A stretch of DNA of 9,464 bases, taken from JAWXCF01 sp034440515 (lineage in GTDB: Bacteria > Bacteroidota > Bacteroidia > CAILMK01). The stretch's first letter is position 1, and each line of letters begins with the position of its first letter. The stretch spans positions 1 to 9,464 of the forward strand of contig JAWXCF010000114.1 in NCBI GenBank assembly GCA_034440515.1. The letters are read 5' to 3'. The notes below the pieces were generated by a model. The model made no database searches and was not told where the DNA came from. It saw only the letters and a program-made list of their open reading frames with translations. Positions 1-6,157 of the stretch are shown one piece after another. The position numbers and the translations under genes are program-made.

Positions 1-307
1 AAAGAACACTATTTACAAAAAATCAAATAAATGAAATCCTTCGAGTTCAAAAAAGGTGTAGATCAATATTAGGTTTTAGAAATTAGGGAGGGAAATAGAA
101 ACATTGTTATAAGTTAAAAATTTAGGACAATTTTGATAATTTATTAATCTGTAACCAGTTTATACTCTAAAAATGTTGGCTAGCATTTAGTTTTAATTCT
201 CGTTTATAAATTATAATAAAATGTGAAATAAAAGTTTGATTAATGTGATACTAATTGATTGAAATTAATAATATTCAAATCTCATAAAGCAACTTCTTTA
301 TTTCATC
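1..307. other. Non-coding AT-rich stretch downstream of the penicillin-binding protein gene
   Basis: No gene is supported here. All three plus frames are broken early: frame 1 stops at 28-30, frame 2 at 32-34 and frame 3 at 84-86. One of these short openings could be the 3' end of a gene starting left of the window, but that cannot be judged. A 13-codon ATG opening at 31-72 is too short to support. For the minus-strand gene ending at 308 this is the 3' side. The only nearby fold is a weak bulged hairpin at 257-281 (GATTGAA/TTCAAATC) without a T-run on the relevant strand, so no terminator is called. AAATG/CATTT at 171-188 forms another short weak stem. Confidence 0.6.
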
Positions 308-2761
308 TTACCCTATACTTTCTACAGCGGTGGTACTGTCGCCCTCTATTATTTTAGTACTGTCCGATTGGGGTTTTGGTGCGCGATACCTATTTTCACA
401 ATTGTGGGGTTTTGTTACATTTACAGTTGGTTTTGGGAAGAATCCCATCGTTACGCCAGTAGTTCTATCTTTATACATTCGCTCTATAAATGCACCAAAT
501 ATGGGCAAGGCGGTTTTACTACCCTCTCCCTGTTGGCCACTGCGAAAGTGGACAGCCCTATCTTCTCCACCTACCCAAGTACCTGCAACCAAGTCTTTAG
601 TGACACCCATAAACCAACCATCGCTATGATTGCTGCTGGTTCCGGTTTTACCACCAATGTCATTACTCATAAATATTTTACGCTGAAACAATGCCTGACT
701 GGTACCCCCTGCTTCTCTGGTGCCGCCCAATAACATATAAGTCATTAACCAAGCATTTTCCTCACTCATTGCACGGGTTCGCTTAGGTCTGGGTTCGTAT
801 ATTACCCTACCATATCTGTCTTCTATTTTCACTATAAATGTTGGCTCTATGTGCACGCCTCCATTCATAAATGTGCAGTAGGCATTTACCATTTCAAATA
901 CATTTACATCGCTACTACCTAGTGCCACACTTGGTACAGAGTCTAGTGGACTGGTTATGCCAAGTTTATGTGCCATCTCTATCACATTTACCCAACCTAC
1001 TCGATTAGACATTTGTGCAGCTATACTATTTATAGATTTAGCCATAGCTTGCCTTAGCGTATTCCAAGCACCTGTAAACACGCCATCAGCATTATGCGGA
1101 TTCCAAGTTTTTACTTCATTGTGCTCTATATATCGAACAGTAACTTGTCTATCACGAATGGTATCGCAAGGGCTGTAGCCATTTGGGTGTAGGGCATCAC
1201 CTTTCTCTAGTGCAGTAGCGTATAATATTGGCTTAAATGTACTACCTGGTTGGCGTTTGCTTTGCTTTACGTGATCAAATTTAAAATATTGGTAGTCAAT
1301 GCCACCTACCCAAGCCTTAACCTGCCCACTGCGATAGTCCATTGCTAAAAACCCAGCATTTAGTAACTGCTTATAGTAACCCAAACTATCCATACTACTC
1401 ATTTCTACCTCTTTTTCATTAGGCTGTTGATCATTTATATCATTAGCCTTATTATTGGGGTTCCAGGCAAATACTTTCATTGGTTTTTTCACATTCAGTG
1501 TAGCCATTACCCTTACTTTATCACCATTGAATTTCTTCATCAAGTGCTTATAATAGTCCAGTCGCATTATAGCACTGTCTAGGAACCAAGTTATTTCTTG
1601 ACCACGTTCATTTACCCAAGGTTTTCTACCCCGCCAGTGTGCGTCAAATTTCTTTTGCAGGTCTTTCATCTGCTCTTGAACAGCCTGTTCTGCGTGTTTT
1701 TGCCATTTGCTATCAATGGTAGTGTATATTTTTAAGCCACTAGTGTATAGGTCTTTACCTAAACCCTTACATATTTCTTTTAGCTCGTTATTCAATACTC
1801 CTCTGAAATATGTGGCAGGTCCATCAGCCGGATTTTCTATGTGAATTTCTAGGTCAATTCCACTTCTTTTGGCCAGCTTATATTGGGCATTATTAATTTT
1901 TTTATACTTTAACATTTGCGCCAAGACTATATTTCTACGCTCTTTACTACGGGCACTATCTAATATCGGACTATAGGTTGTCGGTGCCTTTAACAATCCA
2001 ACTAGTGTAGCACATTGCCCAATGGTCAGGCTATCTGGGCTTGTATTAAAAAATGTCTTACAGGCTGTTTTTATTCCAAAACTATTTGCACCAAAATCTA
2101 CTGTATTTAGGTACATAGTTATCAATTCATCTTTGCTAAATCGACGCTCCAATTTTATAGCTGTTATCCATTCTTTTAGTTTACTTAAGCCTGTACCCAA
2201 TACTGGGACATCGCCGAGTAAGCCCATACTGGCACCCGTTCTGGTTCGGTACATATTTTTAGCCAATTGTTGAGTTAGGGTACTTGCCCCTCTGCGGTCA
2301 CCCTTCAGCTTATACAATACTATACTGGGAAGTGACTGAAAGTCTATTCCAGAATGCTCATAAAAACGAACATCTTCAGTAGCTACTAGTGCATTAACTA
2401 GTGATGGACTTAGTCGTTTATAAGTGATTGGGCTTCTATTTGAAGTATAGTATTTACCAAGGCTTTTATGGTCTATGGTATATACTTCGCTGGCCAGTTC
2501 TAGTTCAGGATTCTCTAGAGCACTTATTGAAGGTGATTTACCAAAAAGCCAAAATAAGTTATTATCTATAGCTAAATACAATCCAAGTACTACAGCCAAC
2601 ATAATGCCCGTATAGCTAAATAACTTAAGGATTGCATTTAGCCAATTTATAGATTTGGAAGGGACTGCTTTAACTGAATTCTCAGTTTGATACTGATAGC
2701 CTTGGGGTATGTGCGATTTGTATAGGTTTGCTTTGTTCTTAACTAGTCCCAAGCCCTTCAT
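308..2761 (-). CDS. Class A penicillin-binding protein (PBP1A-type bifunctional peptidoglycan glycosyltransferase/transpeptidase)
   Basis: It polymerises lipid II into glycan strands and cross-links the stem peptides. It is anchored in the inner membrane with its catalytic part in the periplasm. Numbering is from the ATG at 2761 (817 residues). There is a cytoplasmic tail, a membrane helix at about 50-65, a GT51 glycosyltransferase at about 104-280, a linker domain at about 340-465 and a transpeptidase at about 465-740. GT51 motifs are EDVRFYEHSGID (catalytic Glu129), GASTLTQQLAKN (158-169) and LITMYLN (213-219). Transpeptidase motifs are STFK (Ser507, Lys510), SIN (576-578) and KTGT (705-708), so both sites look intact. 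Odd point: the usual ILExYLN glutamate is Thr215. Start choice: a GTG at 2785 adds eight residues, but the ATG at 2761 has a purine-rich AGAAGAGA just upstream and is preferred. The FMN reductase lies upstream on the same strand, about 118 bp away, and a separate promoter box lies between. The family is certain; mrcA-like versus mrcB-like naming is not. Confidence 0.95.
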   Translation of the reverse strand: MKGLGLVKNKANLYKSHIPQGYQYQTENSVKAVPSKSINWLNAILKLFSYTGIMLAVVLGLYLAIDNNLFWLFGKSPSISALENPELELASEVYTIDHKSLGKYYTSNRSPITYKRLSPSLVNALVATEDVRFYEHSGIDFQSLPSIVLYKLKGDRRGASTLTQQLAKNMYRTRTGASMGLLGDVPVLGTGLSKLKEWITAIKLERRFSKDELITMYLNTVDFGANSFGIKTACKTFFNTSPDSLTIGQCATLVGLLKAPTTYSPILDSARSKERRNIVLAQMLKYKKINNAQYKLAKRSGIDLEIHIENPADGPATYFRGVLNNELKEICKGLGKDLYTSGLKIYTTIDSKWQKHAEQAVQEQMKDLQKKFDAHWRGRKPWVNERGQEITWFLDSAIMRLDYYKHLMKKFNGDKVRVMATLNVKKPMKVFAWNPNNKANDINDQQPNEKEVEMSSMDSLGYYKQLLNAGFLAMDYRSGQVKAWVGGIDYQYFKFDHVKQSKRQPGSTFKPILYATALEKGDALHPNGYSPCDTIRDRQVTVRYIEHNEVKTWNPHNADGVFTGAWNTLRQAMAKSINSIAAQMSNRVGWVNVIEMAHKLGITSPLDSVPSVALGSSDVNVFEMVNAYCTFMNGGVHIEPTFIVKIEDRYGRVIYEPRPKRTRAMSEENAWLMTYMLLGGTREAGGTSQALFQRKIFMSNDIGGKTGTSSNHSDGWFMGVTKDLVAGTWVGGEDRAVHFRSGQQGEGSKTALPIFGAFIERMYKDRTTGVTMGFFPKPTVNVTKPHNCENRYRAPKPQSDSTKIIEGDSTTAVESIG

Positions 2762-2765
2762 TAAA

Positions 2766-2773
2766 TCTCTTCT
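2766..2773 (-). promoter_or_regulatory. Purine-rich ribosome-binding-like site deciding the PBP start
   Basis: On the minus strand AGAAGAGA lies four bases before the ATG at 2761. The upstream GTG (2785) has no such tract; it is preceded by AT-rich sequence and AAGC. Bacteroidota rely little on Shine-Dalgarno pairing, so this only tips the choice of start. Confidence 0.35.
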
Positions 2774-2843
2774 ACCCTGTATCACGCTTATTTTAAAATT
2801 TTGGCTGAGGCTTTATTGAATTGCATCAGCCTGCAAAATAAGG

Positions 2844-2851
2844 CAAATATA
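2844..2851 (-). promoter_or_regulatory. Candidate Bacteroidota -7 box for the PBP gene
   Basis: The minus strand reads TATATTTG followed by CC, a full match to TAnnTTTG. It lies about 83 bases before the ATG at 2761, in the gap between the FMN reductase and PBP genes. A TTG at the usual -33 distance is not evident (the nearest, minus strand of 2865-2867, is too close). It suggests the PBP gene can be transcribed on its own. Confidence 0.45.
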
Positions 2852-2879
2852 TAAGTAAACGGAACAAGTAAATGGAGTA

Positions 2880-3425
2880 TTACGCAGTCAAATCGTGGTG
2901 CAAATGCCGCTCAAGCGCTGATAATTGATCATTTATCAATTGAATATAAAGGGCATTTGTTATTCCATTTTCACTAATGTTCCTATGTATTGCAGCTAAT
3001 CTTGGTTTATAAGGCAAGACATTAGCCTTATAATAATGAAGTACATCAGTTAAATGACTTAGTGCCAATGCACCACCCATTACGCCAGTGCTTATTCCAG
3101 TTAAAGCTATAACCTTATCTGATAGTGAAGTAGGCCAGTTTAAACCATCAATAAACGATTTTAATACACCAGGGAATGAGCCGTTATATTCTGGTACTAC
3201 CATAATAACAGCTGTTGAGTGATTAATTAAATCAATAAAAGGCTGCATATTTGGACTGTTTCCGTCTGGGTGAAACACAGATGTATAGGCAAAGTCTGCG
3301 GGCAAATCACACAAGTCAAGTATTTGGTGAGCCATTTGTCTTTCTTGCAACAATTCGCTGTAATAATTTACTACCCTTCTGGTATTGCTTTCTGGTCTAT
3401 TGGTTCCTGCTATCAGGGTAATCAT
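2880..3425 (-). CDS. NADPH-dependent FMN reductase family protein (flavodoxin-like fold)
   Basis: It is a 181-residue cytosolic flavoprotein of the NADPH_dep_FMN_red family, whose members use NAD(P)H to reduce FMN, quinones, azo compounds or chromate. The fold is visible: a beta strand and phosphate loop at the N-terminus (LIAGTNRPESNTRR, 4-17) that binds the FMN phosphate, then PEYNGSFPGVLKSFID (78-93), the family signature at the isoalloxazine site, then a GISTGVMGG loop (110-118). Length is normal for the family and no key motif is missing. The ATG at 3425 is immediately followed by the first beta strand, so it is the natural start; no Shine-Dalgarno is seen. It lies divergent to the lipoprotein gene and upstream of the PBP gene on the same strand. 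The substrate cannot be told from sequence. Confidence 0.9.
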   Translation of the reverse strand: MITLIAGTNRPESNTRRVVNYYSELLQERQMAHQILDLCDLPADFAYTSVFHPDGNSPNMQPFIDLINHSTAVIMVVPEYNGSFPGVLKSFIDGLNWPTSLSDKVIALTGISTGVMGGALALSHLTDVLHYYKANVLPYKPRLAAIHRNISENGITNALYIQLINDQLSALERHLHHDLTA

Positions 3426-3453
3426 AATAATCTAATTGTAAGTATAACTGTAA

Positions 3454-3482
3454 AGAGTTTAAATATTTTGTATGCAAACTCT
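3454..3482. repeat. Inverted repeat in the flavoprotein/lipoprotein divergent gap
   Basis: AGAGTTT (3454-3460) and AAACTCT (3476-3482) are perfect 7-bp arms around a 15-base AT-rich spacer. They lie 29 to 57 bases before the FMN reductase start. They could be an operator or a 5' leader hairpin for that gene. Arms of this length arise by chance fairly often in such AT-rich DNA. Confidence 0.25.
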
Positions 3483-3515
3483 GTACTAATATCTCTATAA
3501 CAATTTAAGTAACTA

Positions 3516-3543
3516 TTGTTTTCCCGCCAATTAACTATTTTTA
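3516..3543 (+). promoter_or_regulatory. Candidate promoter of the lipoprotein gene
   Basis: TTG (3516-3518), a 17-base spacer and TATTTTTA (3536-3543) resemble the Bacteroidota -33 TTG / -7 TAnnTTTG pair, with one mismatch (final A for G) in the -7 box. It would give a leader of roughly 45 bases before the ATG at 3596. Confidence 0.35.
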
Positions 3544-3595
3544 GGGGGTAATTCCTTAAATTGCCAACTAAACTGAGTAAATAAATTTTAATCTG

Positions 3596-4003
3596 ATGAT
3601 ACGTAATCTACTAATTGTTGCCATTATTGGCGTAGGCTTAGCCTTATCACCATCTTGTAAAAAAGAGGATACTACTATAAAACCAACTACTACTGGGGGG
3701 GTTAATGCGAGTGACACCACTGGTACACTTGAGTTCACTGTAATTAATGCAAATAACGACGCATTAGTTGAGGGTGCGCAGGTAGCCTTGTTTAAAGACC
3801 AATATGATTATACCCAAAACATTAACGCATTAAATATTGGCATAACTGGTGCAAACGGAGTATCTACTATTAAAAACCTAGCACCGCTAAAATATTATTT
3901 CCGAATTACAAAAAGTGGTTTGACCAATAATGCAACTGTAAACAGATTTAATGGTGAAATTCCAATAAAAACAACCACTAAAGTTTCAGTGAAAATAAAA
4001 TAG
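3596..4003 (+). CDS. Small lipoprotein with a carboxypeptidase-regulatory-like (CnaB-type) beta-sandwich domain
   Basis: The 135-residue protein starts with a positive residue (Arg3) and a hydrophobic stretch (about 4-17), ending in SPSC with Cys21 as the probable lipid-modified residue. The box is loose, with Leu at -4 rather than -3. The next residues are KKEDTT; a lysine followed by acidic residues at this place matches the lipoprotein export signal that sends Bacteroidota lipoproteins to the cell surface, so surface exposure is inferred. After a Thr-rich linker (25-43), residues 44-135 look like one beta-sandwich: EFTVINANNDALVEGAQVAL, then a GANGVSTIKNLAPLKYYF turn-and-strand, and a final KVSVKIK strand. 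This is the pattern of carboxypeptidase-regulatory/CnaB-like domains. There is no catalytic motif. A strong terminator follows, so it is probably transcribed alone. Role unknown; a structural or binding part in the outer envelope is a guess. Confidence 0.85.
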   Translation: MIRNLLIVAIIGVGLALSPSCKKEDTTIKPTTTGGVNASDTTGTLEFTVINANNDALVEGAQVALFKDQYDYTQNINALNIGITGANGVSTIKNLAPLKYYFRITKSGLTNNATVNRFNGEIPIKTTTKVSVKIK

Positions 4004-4021
4004 TAATAATTACTTTCATAC

Positions 4022-4055
4022 AAGTGCCTAAGCAAGAATGATTGGGCATTTTTTT
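4022..4055 (+). terminator. Intrinsic terminator of the lipoprotein gene
   Basis: Arms 4022-4031 (AAGTGCCTAA) and 4042-4051 (TTGGGCATTT region) pair over 8 to 10 bp with two G-T wobbles around a 10-base loop. A run of seven T follows at 4049-4055. It starts 18 bases after the lipoprotein stop. It separates this unit from the next gene and overlaps the TTG (4042) that would otherwise extend that gene. Confidence 0.75.
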
Positions 4056-4093
4056 GTCCATTTCTGTAACTCTTTCCCAAAGAAATTGTCCAC

Positions 4094-4121
4094 AACAAGG
4101 TTCAGAATGTAAAACCTTGTT
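4094..4121. repeat. Perfect 9-bp hairpin upstream of the two-domain secreted protein gene
   Basis: AACAAGGTT (4094-4102) and AACCTTGTT (4113-4121) pair perfectly around a 10-base loop. No T-run follows on either strand, so it is not a normal intrinsic terminator. It lies between the terminator at 4022-4055 and the gene start at 4192. It could be an operator palindrome, a backup stop for read-through, or a leader structure. Confidence 0.4.
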
Positions 4122-4150
4122 TATATCTATTTGTAAGTTGCCTAGACATT

Positions 4151-4189
4151 TTGCAGAAAAATGCAGCAACTGCATTTGTATTTTTGCAA
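4151..4189. repeat. Compound inverted repeat ending two bases before a start codon
   Basis: The outer arms TTGCAGAAA (4151-4159) and TTTTTGCAA (4181-4189) pair over 9 bp with one G-T. The inner arms ATGCAG (4161-4166) and CTGCAT (4170-4175) pair over 6 bp around CAA. The 3' outer arm contains most of the -7 box TATTTTTG (4179-4186). If RNA from an upstream promoter crossed this region, it would fold right before the ATG at 4192. Confidence 0.45.
4179..4186 (+). promoter_or_regulatory. Bacteroidota -7 box for the two-domain secreted protein gene
   Basis: TATTTTTG followed by CA fully matches TAnnTTTG. The ATG at 4192 begins six bases after the box, so transcription from it would start at or next to the start codon and give a leaderless or nearly leaderless mRNA. 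The nearest upstream TTG (4151-4153) is 25 bases away, a little far for the -33 element. Confidence 0.5.
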
Positions 4190-4191
4190 CA

Positions 4192-5376
4192 ATGTTTCGT
4201 TTATCACAGGGATTCCTGCTTATTTGGGTATTATTTGCTACCTCAGGGACACTATTGGCACAAATTAACTTGGTGCCCAATGGTGATTTTGAAGATTGCT
4301 ACGGTGAACCAATGAACGATGCTGACTACACCAAGCTAAAGTATTGGCGCAGTGCTGCTCCTGGATTTTTCTTCCCAAGTGCGACCCCAGACTATCTTAG
4401 TAAGGAGGGTACCAATAAGGCTGCACTTCCGGAGAGTTACTTTGGTAAAGTACAGCCCTATACTGGTAAACGTATAGCTGGCCTGTTGATGTATAACAGG
4501 TATGTACCTAACTTCAGAGAATACATTACAGTAAAACTCGATAAACCTATACAGCCAGGTCACTACTATGCATATAGTATGCAGGTAACTAATGGTTTGA
4601 ATGACTACTATGGCAAGGCTGGTATAAATGGTATTGGGGTATATTTTAGTGAAGGGCCACCTAGTCAATTAATTCACGAACCACTACTTTTAAATACACC
4701 ATACCGAACAATAGACCCAGTATTTACCAGATATTGGCGGCAATTCAGTTGGAATATAACCAACAATTCAGACAAACCTTGGCACTACCTCACCATAGGG
4801 TGCTGGATACCAGACGATTCACTATTAGAATTTATATACGCTGGGGCGACTCAGGCACAACCAATGGCGTACTATTTCTTTGATGATGTACAATTACGTG
4901 AAGTAAGTAGCCCATATTTACCCGAACACTTTGCATTATATGAGACCTCGCCAGATGCCATAGACTACATATCAATAAGTAAAGAACGCGTGAAGCTGGA
5001 TAGTGAAACCAAAGAAATAATACCTATTGAAGTATTGGGCAGGAGTGTAAAGGTAGATGCAGAGTGGCAAAGCCAAAGCAGAATAGTCCGACTGAAAATA
5101 TATGACGATAAACAAGAGGATCGGGATCACATTAGCCTGATACTAAATGGAGAATTCGTTCTGAAGAAATATAGGGTACGTAAAAAACCTAAGGATATAT
5201 ATATAAATCTGCAACCCGGATGGAACTACATAGCCTTGCACGCACTTGATTTAGGCGAAGTGCCACCAAACACAGCACACCTAACCCTAATAGACGAAAG
5301 CCTGCGCAGCCGAGAAATTGACCTGAGCAGTACATTGAGCAATACTGGAATTATTAAAATTTGGGTGGAGCAATAG
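4192..5376 (+). CDS. Secreted two-domain protein: NLVPNGDFE-type beta-sandwich plus C-terminal ISLxLNG-type domain
   Basis: The 394-residue protein has a signal peptide (1-23, ending TLLA before Gln24). Mature residues NLVPNGDFE (26-34) begin a domain running to about 236, with TPDYLS (65-70), Tyr/Gly-rich strands and a closing YYFFDDVQL (227-235). From memory, this beta-sandwich is found at the start of many Bacteroidota OmpA-like and gliding-associated proteins and resembles carbohydrate-binding modules. A linker leads to a second domain (about 275-394) with DRDHISLILNGEFVL (310-324), LQPGWNYIALHALDLGEVPP (340-359) and NTAHLTLID (360-368). That module recurs at the C-termini of secreted Bacteroidota proteins. 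No OmpA peptidoglycan-binding domain, lipobox or T9SS sorting domain is present, so it is probably periplasmic or released. Start: an open frame reaches TTG at 4042 inside the terminator, but only Met at 4192 yields a signal peptide. It ends 16 bp from the convergent HD gene. Confidence 0.85.
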   Translation: MFRLSQGFLLIWVLFATSGTLLAQINLVPNGDFEDCYGEPMNDADYTKLKYWRSAAPGFFFPSATPDYLSKEGTNKAALPESYFGKVQPYTGKRIAGLLMYNRYVPNFREYITVKLDKPIQPGHYYAYSMQVTNGLNDYYGKAGINGIGVYFSEGPPSQLIHEPLLLNTPYRTIDPVFTRYWRQFSWNITNNSDKPWHYLTIGCWIPDDSLLEFIYAGATQAQPMAYYFFDDVQLREVSSPYLPEHFALYETSPDAIDYISISKERVKLDSETKEIIPIEVLGRSVKVDAEWQSQSRIVRLKIYDDKQEDRDHISLILNGEFVLKKYRVRKKPKDIYINLQPGWNYIALHALDLGEVPPNTAHLTLIDESLRSREIDLSSTLSNTGIIKIWVEQ

Positions 5377-5392
5377 TTTAGCTTAATAGAAA

Positions 5393-5965
5393 CTAATCTT
5401 TGAAGCTCTTGCCCTCAAACTGCTGATACATTTCTTTAAAAACACGTTCTTGTCTGCGACCATAGTTTTTAACCTTATCACGTACTTGTTTCAAATCTTT
5501 CTCTACAAAAACTTTAGTTGGGTTTTTACTAAACCACAGGTCAGCATAGCTAATAATTTTATCTGGTAAGGCTTCACACAATATGTCTTTGTGAGGTAGT
5601 GGCATTTTACCCTCTATAATTTCTAAGGCTGTTAAGCCACCTACACCTAAGTGGTTTTCTGCAACACGTGCGTGCTCAGGGTAGCCTTCCTCTATCAGTA
5701 TTCGCTTACCTTCTATTATGTGCTGAACGTATGGTAATTCCCCGTGGCAACCAATTTTTACAGAATTCACCTTAACTATACCAATATCGTGTAACATACA
5801 GGCTTCCTCTATAAACTGAATTTGATCTTCAGGCAGGTTTAGCCTATGCGCTATTTCTAAGGCTTTAGCCGTTACCCTAACTACGTGAGGCACGTATATG
5901 CAGTGACATAAACTGGTGGGTGGAATGTACTTATGTATTAGTTTCCAGTAATCAATACGTCTCAC
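5393..5965 (-). CDS. HD-domain metal-dependent phosphohydrolase (HDIG type)
   Basis: The 190-residue soluble protein has the HD metal-site residues in order: His27 (in VPHVVRVTAKALEIA), the His59-Asp60 pair (MLHDIGIVKV), further histidines at 82, 98 and 105 (ENHLGVGG) and Asp142 (SYADLWFS). This is a complete HD set, possibly with two metals. HD enzymes of this single-domain type hydrolyse phosphate esters of nucleotides or related molecules; the substrate cannot be told. The C-terminal 50 residues are a charged helix (EKDLKQVRDKVKNYGRRQER). Start: the only usual initiator is GTG at 5965. The frame stays open to a stop at 6056-6058 but has no ATG, GTG or TTG in that stretch, and the length fits the family. 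No Shine-Dalgarno is seen. It converges with the secreted protein gene and diverges from the YbaB-like gene, so it is probably a single-gene unit. Confidence 0.9.
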   Translation of the reverse strand: MRRIDYWKLIHKYIPPTSLCHCIYVPHVVRVTAKALEIAHRLNLPEDQIQFIEEACMLHDIGIVKVNSVKIGCHGELPYVQHIIEGKRILIEEGYPEHARVAENHLGVGGLTALEIIEGKMPLPHKDILCEALPDKIISYADLWFSKNPTKVFVEKDLKQVRDKVKNYGRRQERVFKEMYQQFEGKSFKD

Positions 5966-6088
5966 AAATGTATGGTTGCAGTATATCTTAGAACGGTGAA
6001 GTTCTGCGAAGTTAAACCATATTATAAATTTACTATTGTCAACTAAAACTAATAATTAATACTGCTCTATAAATTAATTAGCTAAACA

Positions 6089-6096
6089 TATTTTTG
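6089..6096 (+). promoter_or_regulatory. Candidate -7 box upstream of the YbaB-like gene
   Basis: TATTTTTG followed by CC matches TAnnTTTG and lies 61 bases before the ATG at 6158. A second, looser candidate is TATTATTTG (6113-6121), for which the TTG at 6094-6096 would be a -33 element at a slightly short 16-base spacing. The two readings exclude each other; the first fits the -7 consensus better. Confidence 0.4.
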
Positions 6097-6157
6097 CCTT
6101 CCATTGTAAATGTATTATTTGCATTTAAATTCACATTAACATCATAAAACTATAAGT

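Noticed and set aside
31..72. ATG opening of 13 codons right after a stop codon at 28-30
   Set aside because: Too short, no recognisable product or start signal; all frames around it are broken, so neither it nor a gene end at 30 can be supported.
257..281. Hairpin downstream of the penicillin-binding protein gene as its terminator
   Set aside because: The stem is short and bulged, and no T-run follows on the minus strand.
957..2273. Plus-strand open frames inside the penicillin-binding protein gene
   Set aside because: They are antisense to a gene whose conserved motifs are complete, and their products show no domain or start signal.
3978..4280. Minus-strand open frame of about 100 codons across the lipoprotein/secreted protein junction
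   Set aside because: It runs antisense over the terminator and the signal-peptide coding region, has no recognisable motif, and its composition looks like a shadow of the plus-strand genes.
5374..5395. TAGTTT/AAACTA hairpin containing both stop codons of the convergent genes as a shared terminator
   Set aside because: The stem is only 6 AT-rich base pairs with no T-run on either side; stop codons TAG and CTA pair trivially.
6005..6045. TTGACA and TATAAT on the minus strand upstream of the HD gene, like an E. coli sigma70 promoter
   Set aside because: The two hexamers are only 10 bases apart instead of about 17, and Bacteroidota use TAnnTTTG rather than this consensus.
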